A stretch of 64,000 nucleotides of DNA, taken from NCBI RefSeq assembly GCF_030272615.1, contig NC_081414.1, positions 814,222,569 through 814,286,568 on the forward strand, in the 5' to 3' direction. This document shows, piece by piece, positions 13,431 to 24,082 of the stretch. The notes under the pieces were generated by a model. The model was given only the letters and a program-made list of their open reading frames with translations, was not told the DNA's origin and ran no database searches. The DNA is from Cryptomeria japonica (lineage: Eukaryota; Streptophyta; Pinopsida; Cupressales; Cupressaceae). Numbering within the stretch: position 1 is the stretch's first letter; each line of letters begins with the position of its first letter. The position numbers were made by a program, and so were the translations under genes.

Positions 13431-13442
13431 GCTCTAATACCA
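13431..13442 (-). promoter_or_regulatory. Primer-binding site of the nested element
   Basis: Minus strand TGGTATTAGAGC, two bases from the LTR end. It differs by one base from TGGTATCAGAGC, the common plant site complementary to the 3' end of initiator tRNA-Met. Confidence 0.85.
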
Positions 13443-13444
13443 AT

Positions 13445-14251
13445 TGTTAGGAATCCCACAAATACTAAGAGGGGGGGGGGGGGGGGAGGTGAATCAGTAT
13501 CTAACCGGTGAATAAAATTTCTTGAATTAAAATATGTAGAACATATTATAACAGTGTACCGGTATGCAAGAAATAATGCAATAAATAGAATTAAGAACAT
13601 CCACATGAAAAGCACACCATAACACAAGAATTTAACGAGGAAACTCGGTGTGTGAAAAACCTTGGCGAGATTTGTGACCCACAATATTCACTCACTGGCC
13701 AATAAGAGAATATTACTTACAATAGGGGCCTGCACATGCAGGAAGGCCAACTGCCTAGAACTCACCGCTCAATGGGAAGTCTCACTGACTTATAATAAGG
13801 ATTATACAAAACCAATATCTTGTACTGCTTTACAATAGCATCTATAATGTCTGATTCAGTACCGGTTGCTGCTCTACTTCTTACATAAACCCTTAGCCTA
13901 TATTTCACATAATAGGTCTGCCTAATATTTTTCCTTATCGCTTCCTTATATTCATCTCTAAATGTCTACAATGATCTCTTTTATATATAAGAGTCATTTT
14001 ACAATTTTCCAAGTCAGCTTACAAAGTTTTACAATAATAAACAAAATATAATATAACAAAATCTTGTCGGCCTCTGTGTCGGTATACTTCTTTTCTTTGT
14101 GTCGGTGCTGGTGTCCTGAGTGCCAGTGTAGAGTGTGATTTGCTGATGCCGGTATAATGCCTTTGCCAGTGCCATAGGATTGCAAGGTTGCCATCAATGA
14201 CAAAACCTTCAATCACATACAATGTCTCATTGGAGTGTGCATATGCCAACA
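13445..14251 (-). repeat. 5' LTR of the nested element
   Basis: Partner of 7,650-8,445. It ends against the primer site at 13,442. The outer end (14,251) abuts CATC-rich sequence of the host Tat element. Confidence 0.95.
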
Positions 14252-14441
14252 ATCTAAGCATCACATCATCATCGTAGAATCATCATATCAATGCATATCA
14301 TCCATCATAATCAATAACACATCATATATGGATCAGAGAAAATAAGTGCCATATATATCTCAAAAATGGTTGAAATGTACAAGGGATATCATGTTTGTCA
14401 AAATACAACAAAATGATCAAAATACAACAAAGACAGGTTTC
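14252..14441. other. Continuation of the Tat 3' region after the nested element
   Basis: CATC-rich sequence like that at 7,500-7,640 on the far side of the insertion. No gene. Confidence 0.5.
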
Positions 14442-16380
14442 TCAGGTATGACTATCTCTCGAGGCTGACGGTCTCGCAATGGATATCCTAGCCCCTAGAT
14501 CTCCACCAGGTGGATCACATCGAGTAGGCCCTATAACACCTCTTCTCTTTGTCCTCGTATGACTGTGACTAGATCGACTGGCTGCATAGCTAGGAGCTTT
14601 GTGATCTCTAGGGACCACCTCCTCGTATAAACGCCTGTAATACTTGGCCTCCTTGGCCATGTACCGTATCTCCCTCAACGTGTCCCACATTGGGGCACCA
14701 ATCGTCGCTCTCTCCAATCTATCAGCAAGATCCTCTTCTCAACCCCAATGCTCTCTCTCTGTATCCCGCTCTGCCATAATTTGCATAATCTGGCGTTCTT
14801 GTGCTAACAGTTGTGCCTATAGCTCGTGCACTGTGACCTATAGTGCTCTAATATGTGAATCCTATTGATGGGTGGCTACCCTAATCTGAATGGGTACTTG
14901 TGTCATGGTCCCACCCACACCTATCCCTGTCCGAGGCATCGATGGAGGTAGAACATCAGATCTCCTCCTCTGGGTAGGTCACCTAACATCCTCTATCCCA
15001 CCCACCATCGCTAGCACTATGCCTAGCCTACCAACACCAAGAATGAGCCCTCCTCCTTCTTCTCCTCTATCTCTTCCTCTCCCTCTATCTCCCCCTCGCC
15101 CTCTCCCACCTCCTCAACCACCTCCTCCATCATCTTTGCCTCCCTCTCCTACCTCCTCTCCCTCCTCATCTCTTTGTCTAGCTCACCCTCACCTCTGTGG
15201 CTTCTTATCCTCATCATCAAAGGAAGGCAACATCTTTACCAGATCAAATATACGTGCCACTGCATGTGTCATGAAGTATGTTGCAAACTCCTTTGTTATT
15301 CCAACATCCACAACCCCAGCCTCATAATCCTAGATCTGTCCTGCCAACGTCATATACTCCTCCACCGCTGCTGCACTATCTAAAGTGGGTCCCCAGTTTG
15401 GAACATCCTGTCACTGACGAGCATATAAACAAGCTCCCTATGGCATCCCCTATTGTCTACCATACTGCCACTAAACACGGCTATGCAAGAATCACTAAAT
15501 AAGAAAGGGCGTCCGCCTGATCAGGTACCTCAACATATATACATAGGGTATCTCTATCCCGTCCTCTGCCCACACCTCACAATCCATATACGGTCTCCAA
15601 ATGACCATATCGATATCATCTAGTGCTCTCCGCCAATGCTCTAGTTTGCCTAGCTTACGTTGGACAACTACACCTGTATACCCGTAAACATAAGATCGTC
15701 CAACTGGCCTATCCCTATCTGCAAGTGGTCTCGACATATGAATGTGCTCCCAGGCCCACACCTGTAACAATGTCACCCCAGCTGATAAACTAGTATATCC
15801 CAGATATACCACTTGGTGAAGCTCTATGTAAAGATGGGCCAACATATAGGACCCCCATGCAAACCTGCATCCCTGCGTCAGCATGTCCTCTAGCACCAAT
15901 CCTCATCCCACAATTAGTCCCTTTGACCTACAGTAGGGAAACATAAATCCACCAATGAACCCTGCTAGTACAGATGGCAGCGAAGCGTAGCCAAAATCCA
16001 GAAACTCCTGCCATGGGATCTCATACCCACTGATGTGATCATCCTGGAAGATGCGACGAAGAGCCTCTGTCCCACCCTCCTCAGTCTACTCATACGAAAA
16101 CAAAGACCTAACTATAGGAATCTGCAAAATTCGATAACAATCCTCTGGTGTGACTGTCATCTTGCTCGTAGCTAAGTGGACGGTGTTCATATCAATGTGC
16201 CACCTCTCTACCAAAGTTGTCAACAAACCCCAGTTAATGATATATTGAGGCATGTATAGTAAAGAGGACAACCCACATCTCTCAATCACATCTCTGTCGG
16301 CCTATGATAAGTGTGGAATAAATTACCATGGTCTCAGAAACTGCTCTCGAGACTAAAGCACGTCAAGCTCTTCCTGCAAA
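14442..16380 (-). pseudogene. Antisense plant mobile domain (PMD, aminotransferase-like) region in the Tat 3' region
   Basis: Read on the minus strand, opposite to gag-pol, the region carries the PMD domain known from MAIN/MAIL proteins and many plant transposons. The N-terminal part (about 16,380-16,086) has SSLLYMPQ, WGLLTTLVERWHIDM and KMTVTPEDCYRIL. The middle part (15,899-15,495) has FAWGSYMLAHLYIELHQVV, LLQVWAWEHIHMSRP, LDDIDMVIWRPY and YVYMLRYLIRR. The C-terminal part (about 15,330-14,442) is low complexity and then basic. Extra antisense reading frames between pol and the 3' LTR are known in Tat elements, and PMD domains are known to be carried by mobile elements. The region is decayed. 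Its role in the element is not established; interference with host silencing is a speculation. Confidence 0.82.
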
Positions 16381-16439
16381 GCAACAAGTGTCCATCATCA
16401 GTTCCCAAATCTTTATGATATATCCAATTAAAGAAAAAT

Positions 16440-17100
16440 CAACTTGAAACAACAAAGCATCTCAAGAACACAACATCAATCAAAGACCCATATCGAAAGC
16501 AACATCTAAGACATATATCGCAAGCATAAAATCAGACCCATATTGAGAAATCACAAATCTGAACCATATCAAAAATTAAGACCCATATCGAAAATTTGAC
16601 CCATACCAAAAATATGACCCATATCGAAAATCATGACCTATATCAATAAAGAAGCATTAAAAAATCCATAACACAACATCAATCAAAGATCCATATTGAG
16701 AAAGGAGCATAAAAAATCCATAACGCAAGCAATCAAATCAGGACTCATAATGCAAGCAACATCAAGTATCATAACACAAGCATCAAATCAGGACTCATAA
16801 CGCAAGCAACATCAGGACCCATATCAAAAGCATCAATTCAGGAATCATATCAAAAATTATGAATCAGGACTCATATCGGACATTAACTCAAAAGGCAAAC
16901 ATCAAAGATCCATATCAAACTCAAAATCAGGATCCACATCAAAATAATCAATCAGCTTGGCAGCAATTCATATTGACAACAAGACTTAGATCATCCTACA
17001 CCAACATATCAGAAATCAAACATCATCACAAAGGACTCACATTGGCTCAGGAACCATAACAAAACAATCAGCAGACACATATCAACATCTATGACATCTA
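16440..17100. repeat. Degenerate short tandem repeats (CCATATC / CATAACGCAAGC motifs)
   Basis: Repeated words such as GACCCATATCGAAAA, AGGACTCATAACGCAAGC and AACATCAAAG recur at irregular 17-45 bp spacing. Tat elements are known to carry tandem repeats in the region before the 3' LTR, and this fits that position. No coding sequence is convincing. Confidence 0.75.
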
Positions 17101-17847
17101 TCTAATCTATTCGACTCACGACACATTCTTCCATCCCTTTTTCATCAACTTTGGACCCTACACGCTAAACAAGGGCTCCTAAGTGCTAAGTTGTCACTCA
17201 TGTGCTATCCTTTTTCATCAATGCACTAGAAATAATACTATACACGCTAAATCCCCCCACGTGCTAATTGGTTCTACCACTGCACTAACATGTCTATCGT
17301 ATGCGCTGCATGACCTAATCTACACACTAACCCAGCAAATTTTGACCAACAATTTGAAAAACGTGATCAAAATGAGAAAAATCAATAAAAAACGTGGAGA
17401 GATTTTGACCACTTACTGGTGGGCCATAGGCGGCGGGTCTCTAGTGTCACCTGACGCGCTCAAATCAATGCAAAATATATGGAATCGACATCTTCAACAG
17501 AGCTCAAATTGCACAATCGCAAAGAGGCAAGTGTGCAAATGATATTTTTACAATCACTTTTTACCTTTTTATAGGATAAAATCAACAAGGTTAATAAGTG
17601 GGGCATGTATTATCCTCACTTTTTCATTTTTAACCTTATCAACATCATTTTCGGGAGATGAATCAATAATGTGCATTCAACACTGTCAATATTCTCAAAT
17701 TGCAATTAATCCAAAGTCGCTCATCAACTTGACAAATTTTCACTAAAATCTTGATTCATCTCCCGAGGGGGCATCATATCAATCAAATTTTGACAGCATA
17801 TCCGACAAATTTTCTTTGAATCAAAATGTGTACACATGTCACTTCAA
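17101..17847. other. Remainder of the Tat 3' region before the polypurine tract
   Basis: Contains short recurring words (GTGCTAA, GCACTA between about 17,160 and 17,330) and AT-rich sequence. No gene recognised. Confidence 0.5.
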
Positions 17848-17859
17848 AGAGGGGCAAAA
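17846..17859 (+). promoter_or_regulatory. Polypurine tract of the Tat element
   Basis: AAAGAGGGGCAAAA lies immediately before TGTAGAC, the LTR start, as expected for the plus-strand primer of a plant gypsy element. Confidence 0.85.
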
Positions 17860-19237
17860 TGTAGACGTATAAATCTGACCACTCTCCTAAGTGAATATTT
17901 AATATTAATTTTTAACCCCATTCCCCTTATTAATTCTATTTAATTAATTTATTCATATTCATCTATTTGATTAAATAAGTTACTCAATTTATTTAATTAA
18001 GTTCACCTAAGTCTTTTCTAGCCTTTGATTAAATAAATCACTTTATTTAATTAATTCCCCTTTCTCCCTTTTTAATTAGATTTACATTTAATTAAATTGA
18101 TCCTTGTAAATAAATAAATCTAATTTATTTATTTAAAATCCCCCACTTGTATTTATGCAAGTTGCATCTATTTGATTGAAATAAAGTTATTTTAATTAAA
18201 ATCCTCCCCCATCCACTTGCAAAAGCCTACATCTCCCACTTGCCTCTAAACCCCTTCTAGATTCTTCTAATCATTTCCAATTTAGCCTAATCCATCTCCT
18301 ATTTATTGTCACAATCCTAAGTAAAGAGAAGTCACTTCTGAAAGCCTCCAAAGTCTTTGAAAACCATTAAAGGCTTAATGTCCTCAACAAGTTAACCTCC
18401 AAAGTCTTCCAAACCATTTAAGGCTCTTAACCATTAATGGTTAACTCAACCTTCTTGTATGATTAGAGACTTTCTCTATAATCAAGCATTCATGGCTTTA
18501 ACCTTAGTTATTTATTTAACCCTTGCATAAGAGTTTACCTCTTGGATAAAAGCTTTATCCAAAGGACAACCCTAACCTAACCTTAACCCTTACCTCCTAG
18601 GGTAACCTTCATATCTTCTCAAGCATTTAATGTTTCTTTCATCTCCTCTCAAGCAACCTCTTGTTGACAATTGTCACCATTTCATTGGTGAGAATTGTGA
18701 ACATGGATTGATTAACTTTCAATACTGGCCCTTGTTAAGATTATTCAATCTTGACCATCCATTGCCCTATTTTTTCTATAAATAGAGCTCTCATTCTCTC
18801 ATGTTGATATCCAAGTCTTCATGCATCAAACATAGTCTAATTAACTAAGCATTTTAGCCTCTCTTTGATAAATCATCTTAATAAGCATTTAGAAGCATTC
18901 TAATATCATAGAATATCCATGTTAGACTAGTATATCATTGCTAGGATAATTAGCTAATCTTATCATCATCTTTATGCTAGTTTAATCATCATATATTCAA
19001 TAGAATACATGTTAGGAATGCATTCATGCTTATAATCAAACATCACTCATTTTTGGAGTTGTCATTCCTAAGTCACTTTGCTCAGTGATCTGAGAGAAAA
19101 TTCATTGACTTTAGGGATCCTGTGAGATAGAGAACAATGGGACACCCCTTTGGAAGTTGAGCTATTTCAATATAGTTCCTATAACTTGCACCAAGAGTCT
19201 CATTGGTGTGTCGGTCTTTTGAAACTGGACTTTTACA
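17860..19237 (+). repeat. 3' LTR of the Tat element
   Basis: Starts TGTAGACGTATAAATC after the polypurine tract and ends near CTTTTACA, about 1.38 kb. The U3 portion has AT-rich palindromic words (TTTAATTAATTTATT, TTTATTTAATTAA), also seen in the LTR at 60.2-60.95 kb. A TATA box is recognisable. The 3' boundary is inferred from the terminal CA and is less certain than the start. Confidence 0.75.
18777..18784 (+). promoter_or_regulatory. LTR TATA box
   Basis: CTATAAATAGAGC in a well-placed position within the LTR; transcription would start about 30 bases downstream. Confidence 0.65.
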
Positions 19238-20660
19238 TTTCTGTCGCCCTCATTTCCCGCACATAGTATTCATTACCATTGACATATTTTTTAATTTTAA
19301 ATATATATTACAGGAGATTATGATGGATGCGAGATATGGAGATTTGTAGGCACCTAGTGATCCTATTCATTAGGATACACAGGTAAATTTAAATTTAAAT
19401 TGACGTGTCTTGTTTTTTTCCTATTCATCATGATCCACTATATATATAATTTTTTTAACATGAAAATTGTGTACACAATGTAGGCCCTTGGAGCAGGCGT
19501 CAAATCAGATCAGGGATCAGGACAGGGCATGACATAGCTTATTATATTTTTATATACATGCTTGCTTCTTTTATTTTGTATATCTGACATTTTTATTATA
19601 CATGTTGTGGACATTTCTACTATACATGTTGGGGACATTAAGATATTATACATGAACTGTGGACATTGCATTTGTAGCCTTATTTTAGACATTATACCTG
19701 GACATTTCATACATGTTACATGTTTATCTAGACATTTCATGTGTTACATGTTTGTATCTACATTTCATGTGTTGTACATGTTTATTTTATGTGTTACAAT
19801 GAGCTCTCACTTTGAATTAGGTGCACACTCTCACTTTCCTAATTCATCAACACCTTTTTAATATTTATAATATATTATTTAGTGCATAATTTAGTCGAAA
19901 AAGGATATCTTAAGGGGATTATAATACATGCTAAATTAGTATTCAATTTCTTCGAACTTATTATTATTGAATTTGTCTACTTAGTTGTGTTACGTGTTTA
20001 TAAAAATTTCACAATTCTGAGTTACATGTTTATTTTATGTGTTACAATGTTCAAATTTCATGTGTTACATTTCAATTAGATTGATATGCAAATCATTTCT
20101 ACATTTCAGTTAAATTGATATGCAAATGATATATACCAGGTTTTATGCTTGGTATTGGTATTTATATAGCTTTATGGATCATTTTAGTAGGTTGTGCAAA
20201 TATTATTAACAATATTACATGTGTTTGTTGTAACACTTAAACTTTAATAGCGATGACCACAAGTAGTATGGGATGCTTGCTTTTCTTCGCAACTAGTACT
20301 GAAGTAAGAGCTAAGTTTGATATTAATCTAGAGTTTAACATTATTTAAGACTACATTTTAGGACTATACCTAACTTTTCTTAAGGGGATGTCTTAAGGGG
20401 ATGACAATGAAAAATCAAAATGTATTTTCTAAATCAAGTAATATAAATAATCACTAATAAATATGAATAATGCAATTATGACTAGTGCCTTGTTCTTAAT
20501 CAAAAAATATAAATAATTACTAATAATTTCTTAATCAAGCAATATAAATAATTACTAATAATCTAATTCAAGTAATATAAATAATAACTAATAATCTAAT
20601 GTAACAAAGAAATGGATTTACATGTGTGTGAACTCATGGAAAATTGAATAACAATGTATA
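19238..20660. other. AT-rich sequence with short repeats, no gene assigned
   Basis: Two exon-like stretches with GT/AG-like edges appear at about 19,315-19,381 and 19,484-19,540 but neither holds a recognisable domain. Between about 19,600 and 20,075 the words ACATTTCATGTGTTACATG and TTTATTTTATGTGTTACAA recur, indicating a decayed tandem array. The word TCTTAAGGGGAT appears at 19,907 and near 20,380. Confidence 0.5.
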
Positions 20661-21020
20661 TATATAATTTAGCATACTTAGTTCATAAGTGGATCTAAAA
20701 TTAGGACCTATTAGGATGTCTTAAGGGGATGTCCAAAGAGGATGTCTTAAGGGATGTATAACATAAAATAATACATTTAAAATCTTTTCAACCAAGCATG
20801 CATATGTAACAATTTATATAATTTAGCATACTTCACATAAGGGGATCTAAAGTTAGGACCTATTAGGATGTCTTAAGGGGATGTCCAAAGACGATGTCTT
20901 AAGGGGATTTCCAAAGTGCATGTTTGAAGGGGATGTATATCACATGTATGTATGTAATTGAAGAATACATAAAATCATAAATATAAAAGCATTTCAACCT
21001 TGAGCATGCATAACAATATA
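20661..21020. repeat. 154-bp tandem repeat, two copies and a partial third
   Basis: The segment from ATTTAGCATACTT (20,667) recurs at 20,821, a 154-bp period, including GGACCTATTAGGATGTCTT and GGGGATGTCCAAAG. The end of the unit (ATTTCAACC, AGCATGCATA) recurs again near 20,990-21,010. Nested inside is a short sub-repeat, GATGTCTTAAGGGGATGTCC. Confidence 0.85.
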
Positions 21021-21212
21021 TGAAAACCATTGTTCACCATGTCAAAAAAACAAAACTAGATATGATCCAATATTAAAAAATCATCTCTAAGTTTTAATAT
21101 GGTCCAAAAATATATATATCTAGTCCTAGTTCAAATTAAACATGAGTTGAAACTCTAGTTCAAATATAAAAGTATGAGCTACAAAAACAAGTTAGATATC
21201 CTAAGTTATCTC

Positions 21213-24082
21213 CTAATACATATAGTCTGGATCCTCTCTATCTTTTATTATCTCCAAAAAAAATTCATGTTCTTCAAAAGGTAACCTCCACTTTTGGTTG
21301 CCACATCTTTTTTTGGGCAATGTCTCAAATTGCAGCTTTGTCGCTATAACCAAGTGATTGTAATGTAGAACTATTTTTCTAGGCATGTATTCAATAAATT
21401 GAACACCATTTTTGTCTATCTTAGTTTGCTGATAATAGGTGCCTTCTATAACAACTGAACCAATTGGATATGACTGTCCATCACTGTCTACAGTTACTTC
21501 TGGCAATTTGATTTTTTCTTTCATGCATCTTAGTAGATAATAATCTACACCTTCCACATTGTTAGGATCCACAACCACAACAAAAATATCACGTACATGT
21601 ATGCACATTTAGATGACACCATATAAATTTAAAACAAAAGTAAGATGTATCTATAAAATTTGAACATGTCACTACATGATCTAAACTTAAACTAAATAAA
21701 AGAATATGTATGCACACACACACCTGAAATGACTAAATAAAAAACACGTTCATAATTAGCTGAATATATAGGATCATGAATGTCTATGTCATTTTCATCA
21801 TCTTCATAAGGAGGTATTCTGATTAACTCTTTCATATCCCATTGTGAGACATATCCATTTGCAATATTCTCACATTGACTCATTTGATTGTCCTCAACAT
21901 AGTCAGCACAAAAGCATGATTTTTCTCTTACTTGAATCAATGGAGGTTTGTGGTGTCTTGTAGTCATCACTTGATGTAAACTTCTAATACCAACATTTGT
22001 TTGACAATTGTAAGGATTAAATCGATCAATACCTGCTACAATTATGAAATGAAATTTGCACATTTTAAGATCAACTACTTGAGGATAAAAGTGAAATGCA
22101 AAGCTGATGAAATTTTTTAAGAATTCTTGAGAACAAAAATATTTTACCTTTCACTTCCCAAAAATAACGTTTGTTGTATGGCGTGTCCCGAATAGAAAAA
22201 TGACTTTGACACTATTCAACAATTTTGTTTGCATTCTCTATGCTATTACCTACATAAAATAACTTAAAGATGTTATGTGCACTTCTTTTTAAATGGAATT
22301 ATATTAAGAAATAGATACAAACAAATTGAAAACAAAATTAACAATATCTGCAAGTTCATGTTGGCGAAGTGCACGCTTCACACATGCTTCTGATCCATTG
22401 TGCTCTCCTTTTCCATTTCCACTTTCAAAGAAGTTCCACATAAACTTAACATTGTGTCTAGCATGTTGCATGGATAGCCAATTAAAGGCTTTTACAGATT
22501 TAAATTGTCTCGGTCCATAAAGTTGTATGTCATGTACATGTACAATTGAACATTGAAAATAAAATTTATCAAATTGAAATCAAATACAAAGTTACATATA
22601 AATGAAAATGAATTGAAACTTATGTACTCATCTACATAACCATCTGACCAAATCCAGTGTTGAGAAACATTTATCCCGAGATTTGCAAGATCTTAAAAAA
22701 TCATTGCAAAACAATGAGCTACATAGCTCCTATCATGAACCTTATCATCGTTGATATAGAAATGAACCTCCTTGATGATAATGTGTTCATTTGGATCAGT
22801 ACAACTTTGTACCCCATCCACATCAGATTGTGCATGTCTATAGGTCACTTGCACAAATATTACAACTTGATCAGAATGATAATATTGAGCTTGAATCTAT
22901 GATTAAGGGGCAAATGTATAGTTCTTAGAGAAATCTACAATTGAAAGAATACAACTAGGTGGAAAACAATTTTTGGAATCACGAAATTGTTTAGCTTTCC
23001 ATCATGCACCATGACAATGTTGGATATGTGTATAAATCATAGTATGAAATCTATTCATAAATTCAAGGTAGGGCAATTCACTCTCCTTCAATGCAATTTT
23101 TTTGGATTCATATCTTGACGTAGTTCGATATGTCTCATATTGAAATCTCTTCCATAAAACTGGCGTTGAAACATTAATATTCTCAATTTGTAATGGAAAT
23201 TTTTGCAAATCTCCACAATCAATACATGCACTTTTTATACACTGTATATTGAAGTCATCTAAATCTTCTGATTTATCGCATAAAATTGATTGCACAAAAT
23301 TGTGTCGTACTTCCAGGGATGACCATATCTGGATTAAGGACTGCCATAGATTTTTTATATGGATCTAAGTATAGATGAAACTCAACATGATTTCGATAAC
23401 AACAAGTTTCACGTACCTTATTTATGCGTACAAAGCAAGGGTGCAACCTCTCAAACATTCTCTGACATATTTTCACATCTGAAAATTCTTCCTTGAATGC
23501 TTCAAATAGTTCACTTTGCATTGTATCTACAAAATTTTTAGGATGTGAAATCTTCATACTAGTCTCTTCATCTTTCATATGTATAGTGTCACTTCTATTG
23601 GAAGAAACACGAGAGTAGTTGGTCCAATATTTGATGACCAATCTTCTTACATCTTCAAAAATTCTGTCTTTTTGAGGAAGTCTACAAATATTTACCCAAT
23701 TCATTTCAATATTTTCATCTAACGTATTTCTCCTCCTAATATATCTTTGAACAGTTTTTCTAGATATATGCAGTAATTCAGAAATTGTTGTAACTTGTCT
23801 TTTATGTGACAACCTCTTACTAGAAATCGTAGTCATCAACGCTCTACGTGCAACACTTGAATCAACTCCTCGACTTGTGGTATTAATAAGGTTCAATGCA
23901 TCTTGAAAATTTTCAGCTATTGTTTCTTTTACATGACCTCCTAAGATTTTTCTATTATCGGCACCCAACAACTCCAAAACAAGAGTCATTTCTCTTTTCC
24001 TGAATAACTTTACAAATAATTGTGCTCTCCCAGTCATAAATTTTTTTTCGGAATATTCCTCCCACATGTTTTTGTAATGCAA
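21213..24082 (-). pseudogene. DDE-type transposase gene of a DNA transposon, decayed, with introns
   Basis: The N-terminal block (24,082-23,273) has a helix-turn-helix (TISELLHISRKTVQRYI) and a Cys/His segment (RETCCYRNHVEFHLYLDP). A shift of frame near 23,310-23,330 leads into VRHNFVQSILCDK and a second Cys motif (CIDCG), then a stop near 23,002. The catalytic core follows: IVDFSKNYTF, then WIWSDGY and, after a likely intron (about 22,520-22,630), RQFKSVKAFNWLS and ESGNGKGEHNGSEACVKRA. The C-terminal blocks (22,063-21,692 and 21,608-21,213) contain a conserved-looking RCGNQKWRLPFEEHEFFLEI. The VDFSKN, SDG..QFKS and HGKGE-like arrangement matches a widespread DDE transposase type of plants and animals that I cannot assign to a named superfamily. 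Several in-frame stops make it inactive. Terminal inverted repeats were not found. Confidence 0.75.

Larger units (their letters stand above)
7650..14251 (-). mobile_element. Non-autonomous LTR element with Copia-type ends and no pol, nested in the Tat element
   Basis: Two LTRs of about 0.8 kb (7,650-8,445 and 13,445-14,251) flank 5 kb. On the minus strand the LTRs run TGTTGG to CCTAACA. The 5' LTR is followed by a primer-binding site resembling the initiator-Met tRNA site, and the 3' LTR is preceded by a CCAAAGGGGGAGAT polypurine tract; both are usual for plant Copia elements. Inside are a coiled-coil/zinc-knuckle gag-like protein and a long reading region with no RT, RNase H or integrase motif. 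The two LTRs differ at roughly 5-6% of positions by eye, so the insertion is fairly recent on a gymnosperm timescale (probably several to a few tens of Myr). The body is nearly whole, with only a handful of breaks. I could not find a clean 5-bp target duplication. Confidence 0.85.
1..19237 (+). mobile_element. Tat-lineage Ty3/gypsy LTR element, 3' part, carrying a nested insertion
   Basis: The parts run in the order gag zinc knuckle, protease-like region, reverse transcriptase, RNase H, a second RNase H, integrase, long 3' region, polypurine tract and LTR. A second, archaeal-type RNase H between the usual RNase H and integrase marks the Tat lineage (Ogre/Retand relatives) in established plant gypsy classifications. 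The 5' LTR and start of gag lie outside the window. The element is degraded, with many breaks through gag-pol. About 6.6 kb is a younger nested element (7,650-14,251), so the visible host element is roughly 12.6 kb without it. Only one LTR is visible, so age cannot be estimated from LTR divergence; the decay suggests it is old. Confidence 0.85.

Noticed and set aside
7645-14256. Target-site duplication for the nested element
   Set aside because: The five bases before the left LTR (ATTAT) and after the right LTR (ATCTA) do not match convincingly.
14890-15327. Proline-rich plus-strand frame of 145 residues
   Set aside because: It lies opposite the low-complexity C-terminal part of the antisense PMD region and consists mainly of PPSP repeats.
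17860-19262. LTR extended to CCCGCACA at 19,262, with TTTCTGTCGCCCTC as a primer site
   Set aside because: A polypurine tract precedes this LTR, making it a 3' LTR where no primer site is expected; CTTTTACA at 19,237 is the simpler end. A tandem arrangement cannot be excluded.
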